Shown here piece after piece: positions 53,237-62,004 of a DNA stretch of 64,000 nt. The notes below the pieces were generated by a model. The model was not told the origin of the DNA. It was given only the letters and a program-made list of their open reading frames with translations, and made no database searches. The position numbers and the translations under genes were made by a program. Each line of letters opens with the position of its first letter. The stretch's first letter is position 1. Origin of the DNA: Chryseobacterium aahli (lineage in GTDB: Bacteria > Bacteroidota > Bacteroidia > Flavobacteriales > Weeksellaceae); assembly GCF_022699665.1 (NCBI RefSeq), contig NZ_JALDNB010000014.1, forward strand, positions 101,383 to 165,382. Direction: 5' to 3'.

Positions 53237-56233
53237 ATGAAAACTCAAAATCCATCCAAATATCCTGTTTTTGAAGCCGATCAGGTTTTAAGTCAGAAAC
53301 ATCTGAACCGCGCTATAAGTTACCTTGAAGAGCAAGATCGGCTTACCCGTGTCGGAGGCATCGGCATTGGTATTGTCTGTGGTTTGGAAATTTCTCATCC
53401 GCAGCCGAACCAGATTACCATAAGCTGTGGAACGGCCATTACTTCTTTGGGTTATCAGATCAATTGGGAAGAAAAAACGTTCAGTTATTATCATCAGATC
53501 GAATTATCTGCTGATTTTCTCGCTCCGAAATTTATCGATGGCGAATATCTTGACCTTACTTTACCTCACTCCAAAAAATATGAGCCGTTAAAAAATTCCA
53601 TTGAGCTTTTAACGACCAATACGCTGGAAGTTGACCGAATTGCGATCCCGAATAATTTTTTCAAAGATAAAATCGTCATTCTGCTGTTGGAAACTTCGTT
53701 AATTGACGAAAAAAACTGTGTAACAACCAATTGCGATGATAAAGGGAAAAGAATTGAGTTTAAAATAAGACCGTTATTGATTTCCGTAAATCAGTTAAAT
53801 TCTTATCTGTTTCCGGAATATCCGAAAGTGGTGAATTTTGAAAAAATTTCGTTACCGAGATATAATGTTCCTCATAATCAATTGATAACAGGTTCTGATG
53901 TTTTAAATGAATTTAAAAAGAATTTGTCGGATTCTGTTATCAGTAATGTTTCAGAGAAAATAAGTCTGGCTTACAAAAGTTATAAATCGATTATCAGCAA
54001 TACTGTTGATTTTAATGTATTGAATAATCCGAAAATAGCTCTTGAAACAGTGATTAATGCCAATAAAAACAGTATTAATGTACAATATTTATGGGATTGG
54101 ATGTCGGATATTTCTTCCGCTTACAACGAAATTATAGAATTTAATGAGCGAAATCCTTCTTTGTGCTGTGTTGATGAAACGATGTTCCCTTTTCACGTCG
54201 TTTTAGGAAAAGTGGATGACAATGATATTAATTACAGAACTCCGTTTTTCTCCACTCAAAATAGTTCGTTAAAAAACAATCAGAAAAGAAATGAACTGTC
54301 TTTGTTGTTTGAAAGACTGGTTCATCTGATTAAATTCTGGAAAGTGCAGAATAATGGCATCAAAGTAACACCTTCTGTTTACGGAGATGTTCCGCTTTCT
54401 AAAAAATCGATTCCTTATTATTATGATCAGATTTTAGAATTGAACAGAAAATGGAATCCTAAAAAAACAGGAAAAAATAAAAATAACGAAATCCTTTCTT
54501 ATCATTCAGAAACAGCCAATTATACAAATTTAGATGTGGTGAAAAAACCTTTGCTGTATGATATTGAAAAGTTTAATTTCTTTAATATTGAAGGGCATTT
54601 AGGCAAAAAATACACAGATGTGGTTGAAGAGCTGAATATTATAAAAAACAGTTACAATCTTCCGTTTAAAATCACCGCTCTGAATGCAACCAATTTTGTA
54701 GGAAAAGTACTGGATATCTCAAAATTTGAAGGAAGATGGGACGATTTGGAAACCGATTACGATTTAGCAAGAAAAAGATTATACAACATCACTGAATTTG
54801 TAGTGAACTGGATTACAAATAATAAAGCAGAGATCGTTAAGCAAAATTTATTAGCAGCGGAAAGTATTGATAATTTAAAAAATATTCTAAGCCAAATCAA
54901 AAACTTATTGCCGAATGATTTGAAAGAGTTTCTTCCGAATTTCGTTAGTTTCAATCAGGTTTTCAAACAATTAAATCAAACTTTTCTGATTCACAGATGG
55001 TGTATTCAGTTTACAAAACCTCAGTTGTCAACGACTGCCGAAGATTTGATAGACAGATTTGATGATATTAATGAACTCTTTTTGGAAGATCCGTTTGCGG
55101 TAATTTATGAGGAAACTCAGATTCGTTGGCAGAAGATTTACAAAGATATTTTCTTTTCGACTTTTATCCAAAAACATCCCGGAATAGAGCATAAAGCGGG
55201 CGTTACCAAAGGCGGAACATTTATTTTAGTGTATGTAGATTCTACGATTTTTAAAGCCGTAAAACCACTTTTACCTTACACTCAAATCTTGACTTTACTT
55301 ACGAATTATCAGAATAATTTTACTCAGGTTCCGGTAAGCGTAAAACAGGATATTGAAGCAAGTATAAATTTTAAAGATTATACAACACAAATTATCACTC
55401 CGCCGATCGAAGAACTTGATAAATGCAAACAGGAAACAGAAAACATCAAAGCAAACATCCTGAAACTAGCAGATTTTAATATGTCTCCGACGTATACCAA
55501 AGAAATGAAATCTTATTTGTTGGGAAATCTTTCTCAGGCTATGCAATTTCAGGTGAGTACAGTGACCGATATTCCTAATCAGCAATTAGTTATCGCAGAT
55601 TTTTTCCTTCCTTATTTATGTTGTGGCGAAGGAAATACAATTGAAATCAAAATAGAAAAAGCCGAACCTTTGTCTATTGCACTGAAAACTTTACAATATT
55701 GCAATACCGATGATAAAGAATATGAAGTCGTTATAAAAGGAAAATCCGGCGGAACTTTTTCGGGAACGGCGAAAGATGCAATCGTTCAGAAAAGTGATAA
55801 ATATTTCTTAAAACCAAATCACGCATCCGTTAAAAAAGCTGGAAAATATACTTTACAATATGAAAGTGAAGGCGAATTGAGCAATACTTTAGAATTTGAA
55901 ACTTCCGAACCGAAAGAAATTTCTAATTGGAGCGCTGTGAGAAATTCCAGAGATATTACTGCCTTTGAATTTATCAATTCTAATCAGGAAGATAAAAGTG
56001 AATATGAAATTGATTTTGGAGATAAATCTGAAAAAATCATCACTGATAAAAAATCAATCAGACATGCTTTCCCATTCAATGAAAAAGTGAAATCATTTAC
56101 TGTAAATATAAAACAGTTAGCTGGAATCTGTCAAAATACACAGAAAATCATCGTGAGAGTCGGAGATTTTAATAATCCTGATTTTGATGGAAATGACTTT
56201 GATGCTCAAAATAATAACCCAATAAAACCTTAA
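53237..56233 (+). CDS. Large conserved eCIS-operon protein of unknown role
   Basis: A 998-residue protein. The N-terminal domain reads FEADQVLSQKHLN, then YLEEQDRLTRVGGIGIGIVCGLEI and ISCGTAITSLGYQI, like an exposed beta domain. The middle is helical (about 200-760). The C-terminal 200 residues form two beta-sandwich parts; the last has YEIDFGDKSEKI and looks like a PKD fold. I recall such genes in other Bacteroidota eCIS loci but know no established function. A baseplate-peripheral or fibre-attachment role is possible. Confidence 0.6.
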   Translation: MKTQNPSKYPVFEADQVLSQKHLNRAISYLEEQDRLTRVGGIGIGIVCGLEISHPQPNQITISCGTAITSLGYQINWEEKTFSYYHQIELSADFLAPKFIDGEYLDLTLPHSKKYEPLKNSIELLTTNTLEVDRIAIPNNFFKDKIVILLLETSLIDEKNCVTTNCDDKGKRIEFKIRPLLISVNQLNSYLFPEYPKVVNFEKISLPRYNVPHNQLITGSDVLNEFKKNLSDSVISNVSEKISLAYKSYKSIISNTVDFNVLNNPKIALETVINANKNSINVQYLWDWMSDISSAYNEIIEFNERNPSLCCVDETMFPFHVVLGKVDDNDINYRTPFFSTQNSSLKNNQKRNELSLLFERLVHLIKFWKVQNNGIKVTPSVYGDVPLSKKSIPYYYDQILELNRKWNPKKTGKNKNNEILSYHSETANYTNLDVVKKPLLYDIEKFNFFNIEGHLGKKYTDVVEELNIIKNSYNLPFKITALNATNFVGKVLDISKFEGRWDDLETDYDLARKRLYNITEFVVNWITNNKAEIVKQNLLAAESIDNLKNILSQIKNLLPNDLKEFLPNFVSFNQVFKQLNQTFLIHRWCIQFTKPQLSTTAEDLIDRFDDINELFLEDPFAVIYEETQIRWQKIYKDIFFSTFIQKHPGIEHKAGVTKGGTFILVYVDSTIFKAVKPLLPYTQILTLLTNYQNNFTQVPVSVKQDIEASINFKDYTTQIITPPIEELDKCKQETENIKANILKLADFNMSPTYTKEMKSYLLGNLSQAMQFQVSTVTDIPNQQLVIADFFLPYLCCGEGNTIEIKIEKAEPLSIALKTLQYCNTDDKEYEVVIKGKSGGTFSGTAKDAIVQKSDKYFLKPNHASVKKAGKYTLQYESEGELSNTLEFETSEPKEISNWSAVRNSRDITAFEFINSNQEDKSEYEIDFGDKSEKIITDKKSIRHAFPFNEKVKSFTVNIKQLAGICQNTQKIIVRVGDFNNPDFDGNDFDAQNNNPIKP

Positions 56234-56237
56234 TATC

Positions 56238-56786
56238 ATGGCAACAAGAGATGTAATAGAGAAAAAAATAAATGAAATTAGTGACGGAGGAAACAATTCC
56301 GCGGCAGAAATGCGTGATGTACTCACTGACTTATTAGATTATACAGAGAATACGGATGTCAACGTGCAGTTACCACTATTTGAATTCTGGGAAGAAGGTG
56401 CTCTTTTATCTGAAAAAGACACGGGAAATTTATGGTATTCATTTCGTGGTATTGAAAAGACTTCTGTAAACTTTACTTTCAGACTAGTTATTAGAGAAGC
56501 AAATGTTACAAGTTTTATATTTAGAATAGATCCTAAAATTTCCGAAACGTTGAATAGTTTTTTTCAGCAATATGACAATGCATTAATGTCTTTTGTTGTC
56601 GCTGTAACAGATTTTGGAAAAAAAGTACCAAGAGTCTGGATTATGAGTCTTCAGCTTAGAGATAATGCTTTAAGGGTAATGTTGAAAAAAGAAGGAGGAA
56701 TAACAAATGATACAATAAGAGTAGATGATGAAATTTTTACATCTATTCAGTTCCATTGTCCACCGTTTAATTTTGATAAAAAATAA
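56238..56786 (+). CDS. Candidate eCIS fibre or tip protein
   Basis: A 182-residue protein, five bases after the 998-residue gene. The N-terminus VIEKKINEISDGGNNSAAEMRDVLTDLLDY resembles the attachment segment that begins many Bacteroidota phage tail-fibre proteins. The rest is a compact beta-rich domain ending in HCPPFNFDKK. No other gene of the locus looks like a receptor-binding fibre, so this is the best candidate. The evidence is weak. Confidence 0.5.
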   Translation: MATRDVIEKKINEISDGGNNSAAEMRDVLTDLLDYTENTDVNVQLPLFEFWEEGALLSEKDTGNLWYSFRGIEKTSVNFTFRLVIREANVTSFIFRIDPKISETLNSFFQQYDNALMSFVVAVTDFGKKVPRVWIMSLQLRDNALRVMLKKEGGITNDTIRVDDEIFTSIQFHCPPFNFDKK

Positions 56787-56789
56787 ACC

Positions 56790-58214
56790 ATGCATCTTCT
56801 CCAGCAACATATTGTCGATGTTCATTGCTCTTCTCAGCTTTTGGGAAAAGAGATACAAAATACATTGTCTGATGTTTTGGAGAAAGATTTTTATACGAAA
56901 TTGGAACTCATTTTAGATCAATATTCAATAGAAAATTACCAATGGGAAATTGAAAATCTGTTGATTGATTTACCGGAAATTTCTCAAAAAGACTGGAAAA
57001 AAGAGTTTGTAAATCAGACATTGCTCAAAATTGAAGAGTATTTGAAAGATCATTTTCCAGTTTTAGAATTAAATAAAAACAAAGAAAAATTAGAGGATTT
57101 CGGTTTTGAATCACAAGCAAAATTTGCAGAAAAGTTATTTTTTGAATATTTAAAAACAGGAATTATTGCAGAAAATTCATACTCGAAAAATATAGATGAA
57201 ATAAATGAAGCAATAGAAATTACAGAAGTTTTTATCGAAAAAATCATTACTATTTTTAATGAAAGCACAATTGCGTTAATCAGATTTTATTTTAATTGCG
57301 AGGAATCTTTTAAACAACAAATAAATTCTGAAATCCTAAAAATTTCAACCTTAAGTCAACCGATTTCTCAATTGGTAAAAGCTTTTTTTAATTCTAAAAT
57401 TAAATTTAATTCTATTGAAGATTTGAAAAACTGGTTAGAAAATCAGAATGTTTTTCCTGAAAATAAAGATTTGCAAAGTAGAGATAACCAACGAGATGAT
57501 TTTAATGAAAATTATCCAAAAAGAAAGCTTTCTAAATCTGATAAAAATGTTTTAAATCAAGAAAATTCCAATGAAGTTGAGGAAAAAAAACTTTCTATAA
57601 AAAAGGGGAAAAACCCTGAAAGAGAAATGGAAAATAGTGTTAATTTTAATGAAGTGAATGATAAAAATATTCATGAAAATTTAAAAACAAATACTTCAGA
57701 ATTGCAAATTTCATCACTTTACATTGACAATGCAGGTCTTGTCATTCTGCACCCGTTTCTTTTAAATCTTTTTCAAAAACTAAATTTATGTAATAATGAA
57801 GTTTGGATTGATAAAGAAAGTCAGCACAAAGCTGTATTGTTGACTCAATATTTAGTCACAGGTCAGGAAGTATTTTTTGAAAATGAATTGATTTTAAATA
57901 AACTTATATGCGGCTTTCCGATTGAAAGTGTGATCAATACCAAGCAAAAAATCAGCAAAGAAGAAAAAGAAATCTGTAATGATCTGCTCTTAGTCGTTTT
58001 AGAATATTGGTCGGTCATGAAAAATTCATCAGTAGAAGCTCTCAGGGAAACTTTTTTACAAAGAGCGGGAAAATTATCACTTTCAGAAACTCATCCTTCG
58101 GAACTTTGGGTAGAGGAAAAGGGAGTAGATGTCTTATTAGCCAGTTTGCCTTGGGGAATAGGCTTAGTACAAACACCTTGGATGAACAATTTTTTACATT
58201 GTTATTGGAACTAA
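56790..58214 (+). CDS. eCIS tape measure-type protein (Afp14-like family)
   Basis: A 474-residue protein of the family named contractile injection system tape measure. Typical are the start LLQQHIVDVHCSSQLLGKEIQ and the C-terminal half: LYIDNAGLVILHPFLLNLFQKL, AVLLTQYLVTGQE, then AGKLSLSETHPSELWVEEKGVDVLLASLPWGIGLVQTPWM. A charged, probably disordered stretch lies between about 225 and 305. Despite the family name, a direct length-measuring role in every system is not proven. Confidence 0.83.
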   Translation: MHLLQQHIVDVHCSSQLLGKEIQNTLSDVLEKDFYTKLELILDQYSIENYQWEIENLLIDLPEISQKDWKKEFVNQTLLKIEEYLKDHFPVLELNKNKEKLEDFGFESQAKFAEKLFFEYLKTGIIAENSYSKNIDEINEAIEITEVFIEKIITIFNESTIALIRFYFNCEESFKQQINSEILKISTLSQPISQLVKAFFNSKIKFNSIEDLKNWLENQNVFPENKDLQSRDNQRDDFNENYPKRKLSKSDKNVLNQENSNEVEEKKLSIKKGKNPEREMENSVNFNEVNDKNIHENLKTNTSELQISSLYIDNAGLVILHPFLLNLFQKLNLCNNEVWIDKESQHKAVLLTQYLVTGQEVFFENELILNKLICGFPIESVINTKQKISKEEKEICNDLLLVVLEYWSVMKNSSVEALRETFLQRAGKLSLSETHPSELWVEEKGVDVLLASLPWGIGLVQTPWMNNFLHCYWN

Positions 58215-58227
58215 AAAACTAATTATC

Positions 58228-58902
58228 ATGATAACAAATAAACAGAAAACAAAAATATTACAAGTTATTAATGTTTTTGAAACAGGAAGTAAAGACGGAA
58301 AATATGATACGTTGGTAATCTATGCCGACGGTAAAAACGGAAGCCGACAAATTACATATGGAAGAAGCCAGACTACAGAACAAGGCAATCTAAAGGCTCT
58401 CATACAAATGTACATTACCAGAAACGGAATTTTTGCTACACAACTGAAAGTATTTGTAAATAAAATAGGACAAGAAAGTCTGGTAGATAATACGGCTTTC
58501 AAAAATTTACTCAGAAGATCGGCTCGTGAAGACATTATTATGAGAACCTGTCAGGATGATTTTTTTGACATTTTGTATTACAAACCGGCTTTCCAGTTTT
58601 TTCAAAGCAATCGATTTACCACTGCTCTGAGTCTGTTGGTAATCTATGACAGTTTTATACATTCCGGAGGTGTTCCTTCTTTTTTAAGAGAAAGATTTGC
58701 TGAAAAAATACCTGTAAACGGAGGCGATGAAAAAAAATGGATTACACAGTATGTCAATACTAGACATCTCTGGCTGGCCAACCATTCCAGAAAAATATTG
58801 CGAAATACAATTTATAGAACAGAATGTTTTAAAAATCAGATTACGAATAATAATTGGGATTTATCCAAAGAGATCATAGCTAATGGTATAAAAATAAATT
58901 AG
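58228..58902 (+). CDS. GH46-like lysozyme/chitosanase-type protein of the eCIS operon
   Basis: A 224-residue protein resembling the GH46 lysozyme-like fold: KILQVINVFETGSKDGKYDTLVIYADG near residues 8-34, then ITYGRSQTTEQGNL and a helical C-terminal half with VIYDSFIHSGG near 148. Glu18 in the first helix corresponds to the catalytic acid position, and Asp34 or Glu52 could be the second carboxylate. There is no signal peptide. It may help the particle cross or leave the peptidoglycan layer, or act as cargo. Confidence 0.65.
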   Translation: MITNKQKTKILQVINVFETGSKDGKYDTLVIYADGKNGSRQITYGRSQTTEQGNLKALIQMYITRNGIFATQLKVFVNKIGQESLVDNTAFKNLLRRSAREDIIMRTCQDDFFDILYYKPAFQFFQSNRFTTALSLLVIYDSFIHSGGVPSFLRERFAEKIPVNGGDEKKWITQYVNTRHLWLANHSRKILRNTIYRTECFKNQITNNNWDLSKEIIANGIKIN

Positions 58903-58908
58903 CACATC

Positions 58909-60309
58909 ATGGAAACATTAAAAGCTCAAAAAGAGCAAAAAATACAGCCTAAAAAAAATAATTCAAGTTTCTTCAAGCCTGTCATTCAAAAGAAATTGAG
59001 TGTAGGTTCTGCCAATGATGCTTATGAATTAGAAGCAGACCGTGTTGCAGATAAAGTGATGAAAATGCCTGAGCCTGCTTCACCCATTACTCACAGCGGA
59101 GCATTAATTCAAAGAAAATGTGCCCATTGTGAGCAGGAAGAAAAACTTCAAATGAAACCTTTGGCGGAAACAATTTCTCCATTAATTCAGCGTTCATCAC
59201 CAGAAAACGGTGGAGAATCTCACGCTCCAAATCATGTAGAAAACCAAATAAACTCCAGCAAAGGAAGCGGAAGCAGCATGGACAGCGGAACCAAAAACTT
59301 CATGGAAAACCGTTTCGGAACTGATTTTTCAAATGTGAAAATCCATATAGGAAGTGAAGCCGTACAAATGAGCAGAGAACTTAACGCACAGGCTTTTGCT
59401 GTTGGAAATGACATTTATTTTAATGAAGGAAAGTATAGTCCCAATTCTAATTCAGGAAAACATTTATTAGCGCATGAGTTAACGCATACGGTGCAACAAA
59501 ATGGAGGTGTAGGGAGGAAGGTGCAAAAATTAGACTGCGATACGGCTCATATAGAAAGGGAGTGTAATGGTGCAGCAAATACATGTCAAAGTGTGGCAGG
59601 ATATTGTTCTTCCAATTATCCAGATACTAATGCAATGAATACGTTATATAGCAATGCAATAGCAGGAGCAGTAGCACAAGCAGCAGCTTATCCACAAGCG
59701 GCAGTTAATCTAAACCATTTTTTAGATGGGACTGGTACTGAATTAACTATGGGTAGTGCAATTTTCATTTCAGAACCAGAAACAAATACGGCATTAAATA
59801 GGCATCGCCAGAGATTTATTGACGGTGCAACAAGACGCTTAGGAGACGGCAGGCTAACTCCAGGAGGTACTGTAGATATGGTATTTACAAATACAGCAAA
59901 TGCTTTTAGTATTTTTAACAGAACAGATTTGGGTATCGCAGTAGGAGGATACACTATATGTTCTAAAGTAACAGTTAGTGCAGTAGCGTTAGGAGGAGAC
60001 AGGTTTACCCTTCATTTTACAAATTGGAGTGTTCAAGCTTTCGATTGTTATAACTGGGATCCAGGTAAAGGAATTGGTGTTCCAGGTGCAACAGATAATG
60101 ATTTATGCTGTCTCGAAAATGCAGGTAGAGCTAGGCATTTTAAGATAAATACTCCTGTTTGGAATAATACAAATGTAGTTTCAATGGCTGATGCAACTGT
60201 TACCGCAACACTACCATCTTCTACCAGTCCTTCTCCTTCTCCTTCTCCAACAACGCAATCTTCTGGCGGTGGTGGAGTAATAGGATGGATTAATTCATTA
60301 TTTAGATAA
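58909..60309 (+). CDS. eCIS cargo protein 1: DUF4157 (eCIS core) with unknown C-terminal domain
   Basis: A 466-residue protein. The first 200 residues are a loading-type module: FFKPVIQKKLSVGSANDAYE, EADRVADKVMKMPEP, a CAHC pair near 70-73, and the DUF4157 domain (about 125-195) with FMENRFGTDFSNVKIH and HELTHTVQQ (189-197). DUF4157 marks proteins associated with eCIS. The C-terminal part (about 205-425) is Cys-rich with RHRQRFIDGATRRLGDG and FTLHFTNWSVQAFDCYNWDPGKG, which I do not recognise. A Ser/Pro linker and a GGGG-VIGWINSLFR tail close the protein. Confidence 0.82.
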   Translation: METLKAQKEQKIQPKKNNSSFFKPVIQKKLSVGSANDAYELEADRVADKVMKMPEPASPITHSGALIQRKCAHCEQEEKLQMKPLAETISPLIQRSSPENGGESHAPNHVENQINSSKGSGSSMDSGTKNFMENRFGTDFSNVKIHIGSEAVQMSRELNAQAFAVGNDIYFNEGKYSPNSNSGKHLLAHELTHTVQQNGGVGRKVQKLDCDTAHIERECNGAANTCQSVAGYCSSNYPDTNAMNTLYSNAIAGAVAQAAAYPQAAVNLNHFLDGTGTELTMGSAIFISEPETNTALNRHRQRFIDGATRRLGDGRLTPGGTVDMVFTNTANAFSIFNRTDLGIAVGGYTICSKVTVSAVALGGDRFTLHFTNWSVQAFDCYNWDPGKGIGVPGATDNDLCCLENAGRARHFKINTPVWNNTNVVSMADATVTATLPSSTSPSPSPSPTTQSSGGGGVIGWINSLFR

Positions 60310-60318
60310 ATTAAAATA

Positions 60319-61962
60319 ATGGAAACTATAATATTACAAAAAGAGCAAAAAATATCATCAAAAAAGAATAATACTCCTTTTTTCAAACCCATCATTCAAA
60401 AAAAATTAAGCGTTGGTTCTGCCAACGATTCCTACGAGGTAGAAGCAGATAGAGTGGCAGACAAAGTAATGAAAATGTCCGAACCATCCCCACAAGTAGT
60501 TACACATACAGGGTCTTTGGTACAAAGAAAATGTGCAGCTTGTGAACAGGATGAAAAACTTCAGATGAAACCTTTATCAGAAAGCATAACTCCGTTAATT
60601 CAGCGTTCCTCATTAGAAAATGCAGGAGAATCTAATGCTCCAAGCCATATAGAAAGTAAGATTAATTCAAGCAGAGGAAACGGCAATATTATGGATGACG
60701 GAACTAAGAACTTCATGGAAAATCGCTTTGGAACTGATTTTTCAAACGTGAAAATACATACGGGAAATGAAGCTGTACAAATGAGCCGGGAGCTTAATGC
60801 GCAGGCTTTTGCTGTTGGAAATGATATTTATTTTAATGAAGGAAAATACAATCCAACCTCTGATTCGGGAAAACATTTATTGGCTCATGAATTAACGCAT
60901 ACTTTGCAACAACGTAATTTAATAATGCAAAAAGATGATGATAAAAACACCCTTGATCCCGAAACCGAAATGGGAAAAAAAATTATTACTTCTGCTCCAG
61001 ATGGATTAAAAATTGGCATTTATGATCATAATGAAGGAGAAATGAAACGTAAGTCAAATGATTGGGCATTGGTAGAAAATGCTATCGGGTTTGAAGGAGT
61101 AAAACCGTCCATTAAACTAACTAATCTTGTTTTCGGAAAAGCAATTTCTGATGAAAATGATAGTGGGAAAACTATAAACGCAATTTCTACTATCGCAAAA
61201 ACCTGCGTTGATAAAGCAAATAAACTTAGTGGAGTAACATCAGGAGATCAATATAAAATTAAGACGTTAGCTTTTTTTGCACATGGCACAGAAGGGTGGT
61301 GCAGTATCACTCCTATATCAGGTAATGAAGGAAAAAAATTAGTAAAAAATATTGCAGGATCACTTAAAAATGATGTTAATATTATTATATATGCTTGTAG
61401 CGTAGCTAATTCTCCTTCTGCGACTCATGATGATTGGGATAAAGGTACTATGGACGCAGGCGGAAAAGATTCAATGGCTGCGGGTGTTAGAGATGAACTA
61501 TTTGATCAAAAAATAACATCAGGTAAGGTTTGGGGGCATACAACTGTTGGACATGTGACAACCAATTTTGCTCTCCGGTATTTTAAATCAGATGCAAAAG
61601 GTACAGAAGGATTATCTTATGTAAGTGAACATGTTTTTACGTCGTATGATGAATATTTAATAAGACAGGAAGTTATAAAGCAATTGACAACTGATGGGTT
61701 TGATTCTACGGTTATTGATGTTGCAAAATTAACAAGCTATCAATTTAAAAATCTCCGTAAATATTTTTATAGATGTTATGCTCAAGCAAATGATAAATTG
61801 AAATATAATGAAAGAAATTTAGCGGAAGCCACTCCAAATCACCCAATAGAAGTCGCAAAAATCATAAACAACTATTGGGAGACAAATTATTGGCCTAAAA
61901 TAAAAACTCTTTATATAGCTGGGATTGTAAAACATTTTAAATTGATAAAAGCAACAAAATAG
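60319..61962 (+). CDS. eCIS cargo protein 2: DUF4157 with a clan CD protease-like C-terminal domain
   Basis: A 547-residue protein whose first 200 residues closely match cargo protein 1, including the CAAC pair (72-75) and the DUF4157 domain with HELTHTLQQ near 190. The rest is different. IKTLAFFAHGTEGW places a histidine at 322 after a hydrophobic strand, and DVNIIIYACSVAN places a cysteine at 360 after a second strand. A strand, then HG, then a strand ending in a small residue and Cys, is the hallmark of clan CD cysteine peptidases (caspase, C11, C80, C13). No exact family is assigned. The activity is inferred. Confidence 0.8.
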   Translation: METIILQKEQKISSKKNNTPFFKPIIQKKLSVGSANDSYEVEADRVADKVMKMSEPSPQVVTHTGSLVQRKCAACEQDEKLQMKPLSESITPLIQRSSLENAGESNAPSHIESKINSSRGNGNIMDDGTKNFMENRFGTDFSNVKIHTGNEAVQMSRELNAQAFAVGNDIYFNEGKYNPTSDSGKHLLAHELTHTLQQRNLIMQKDDDKNTLDPETEMGKKIITSAPDGLKIGIYDHNEGEMKRKSNDWALVENAIGFEGVKPSIKLTNLVFGKAISDENDSGKTINAISTIAKTCVDKANKLSGVTSGDQYKIKTLAFFAHGTEGWCSITPISGNEGKKLVKNIAGSLKNDVNIIIYACSVANSPSATHDDWDKGTMDAGGKDSMAAGVRDELFDQKITSGKVWGHTTVGHVTTNFALRYFKSDAKGTEGLSYVSEHVFTSYDEYLIRQEVIKQLTTDGFDSTVIDVAKLTSYQFKNLRKYFYRCYAQANDKLKYNERNLAEATPNHPIEVAKIINNYWETNYWPKIKTLYIAGIVKHFKLIKATK

Positions 61963-62004
61963 TTGTAATAATAAGAATGCCTTAAATACAATAGCAAATC
62001 AATT

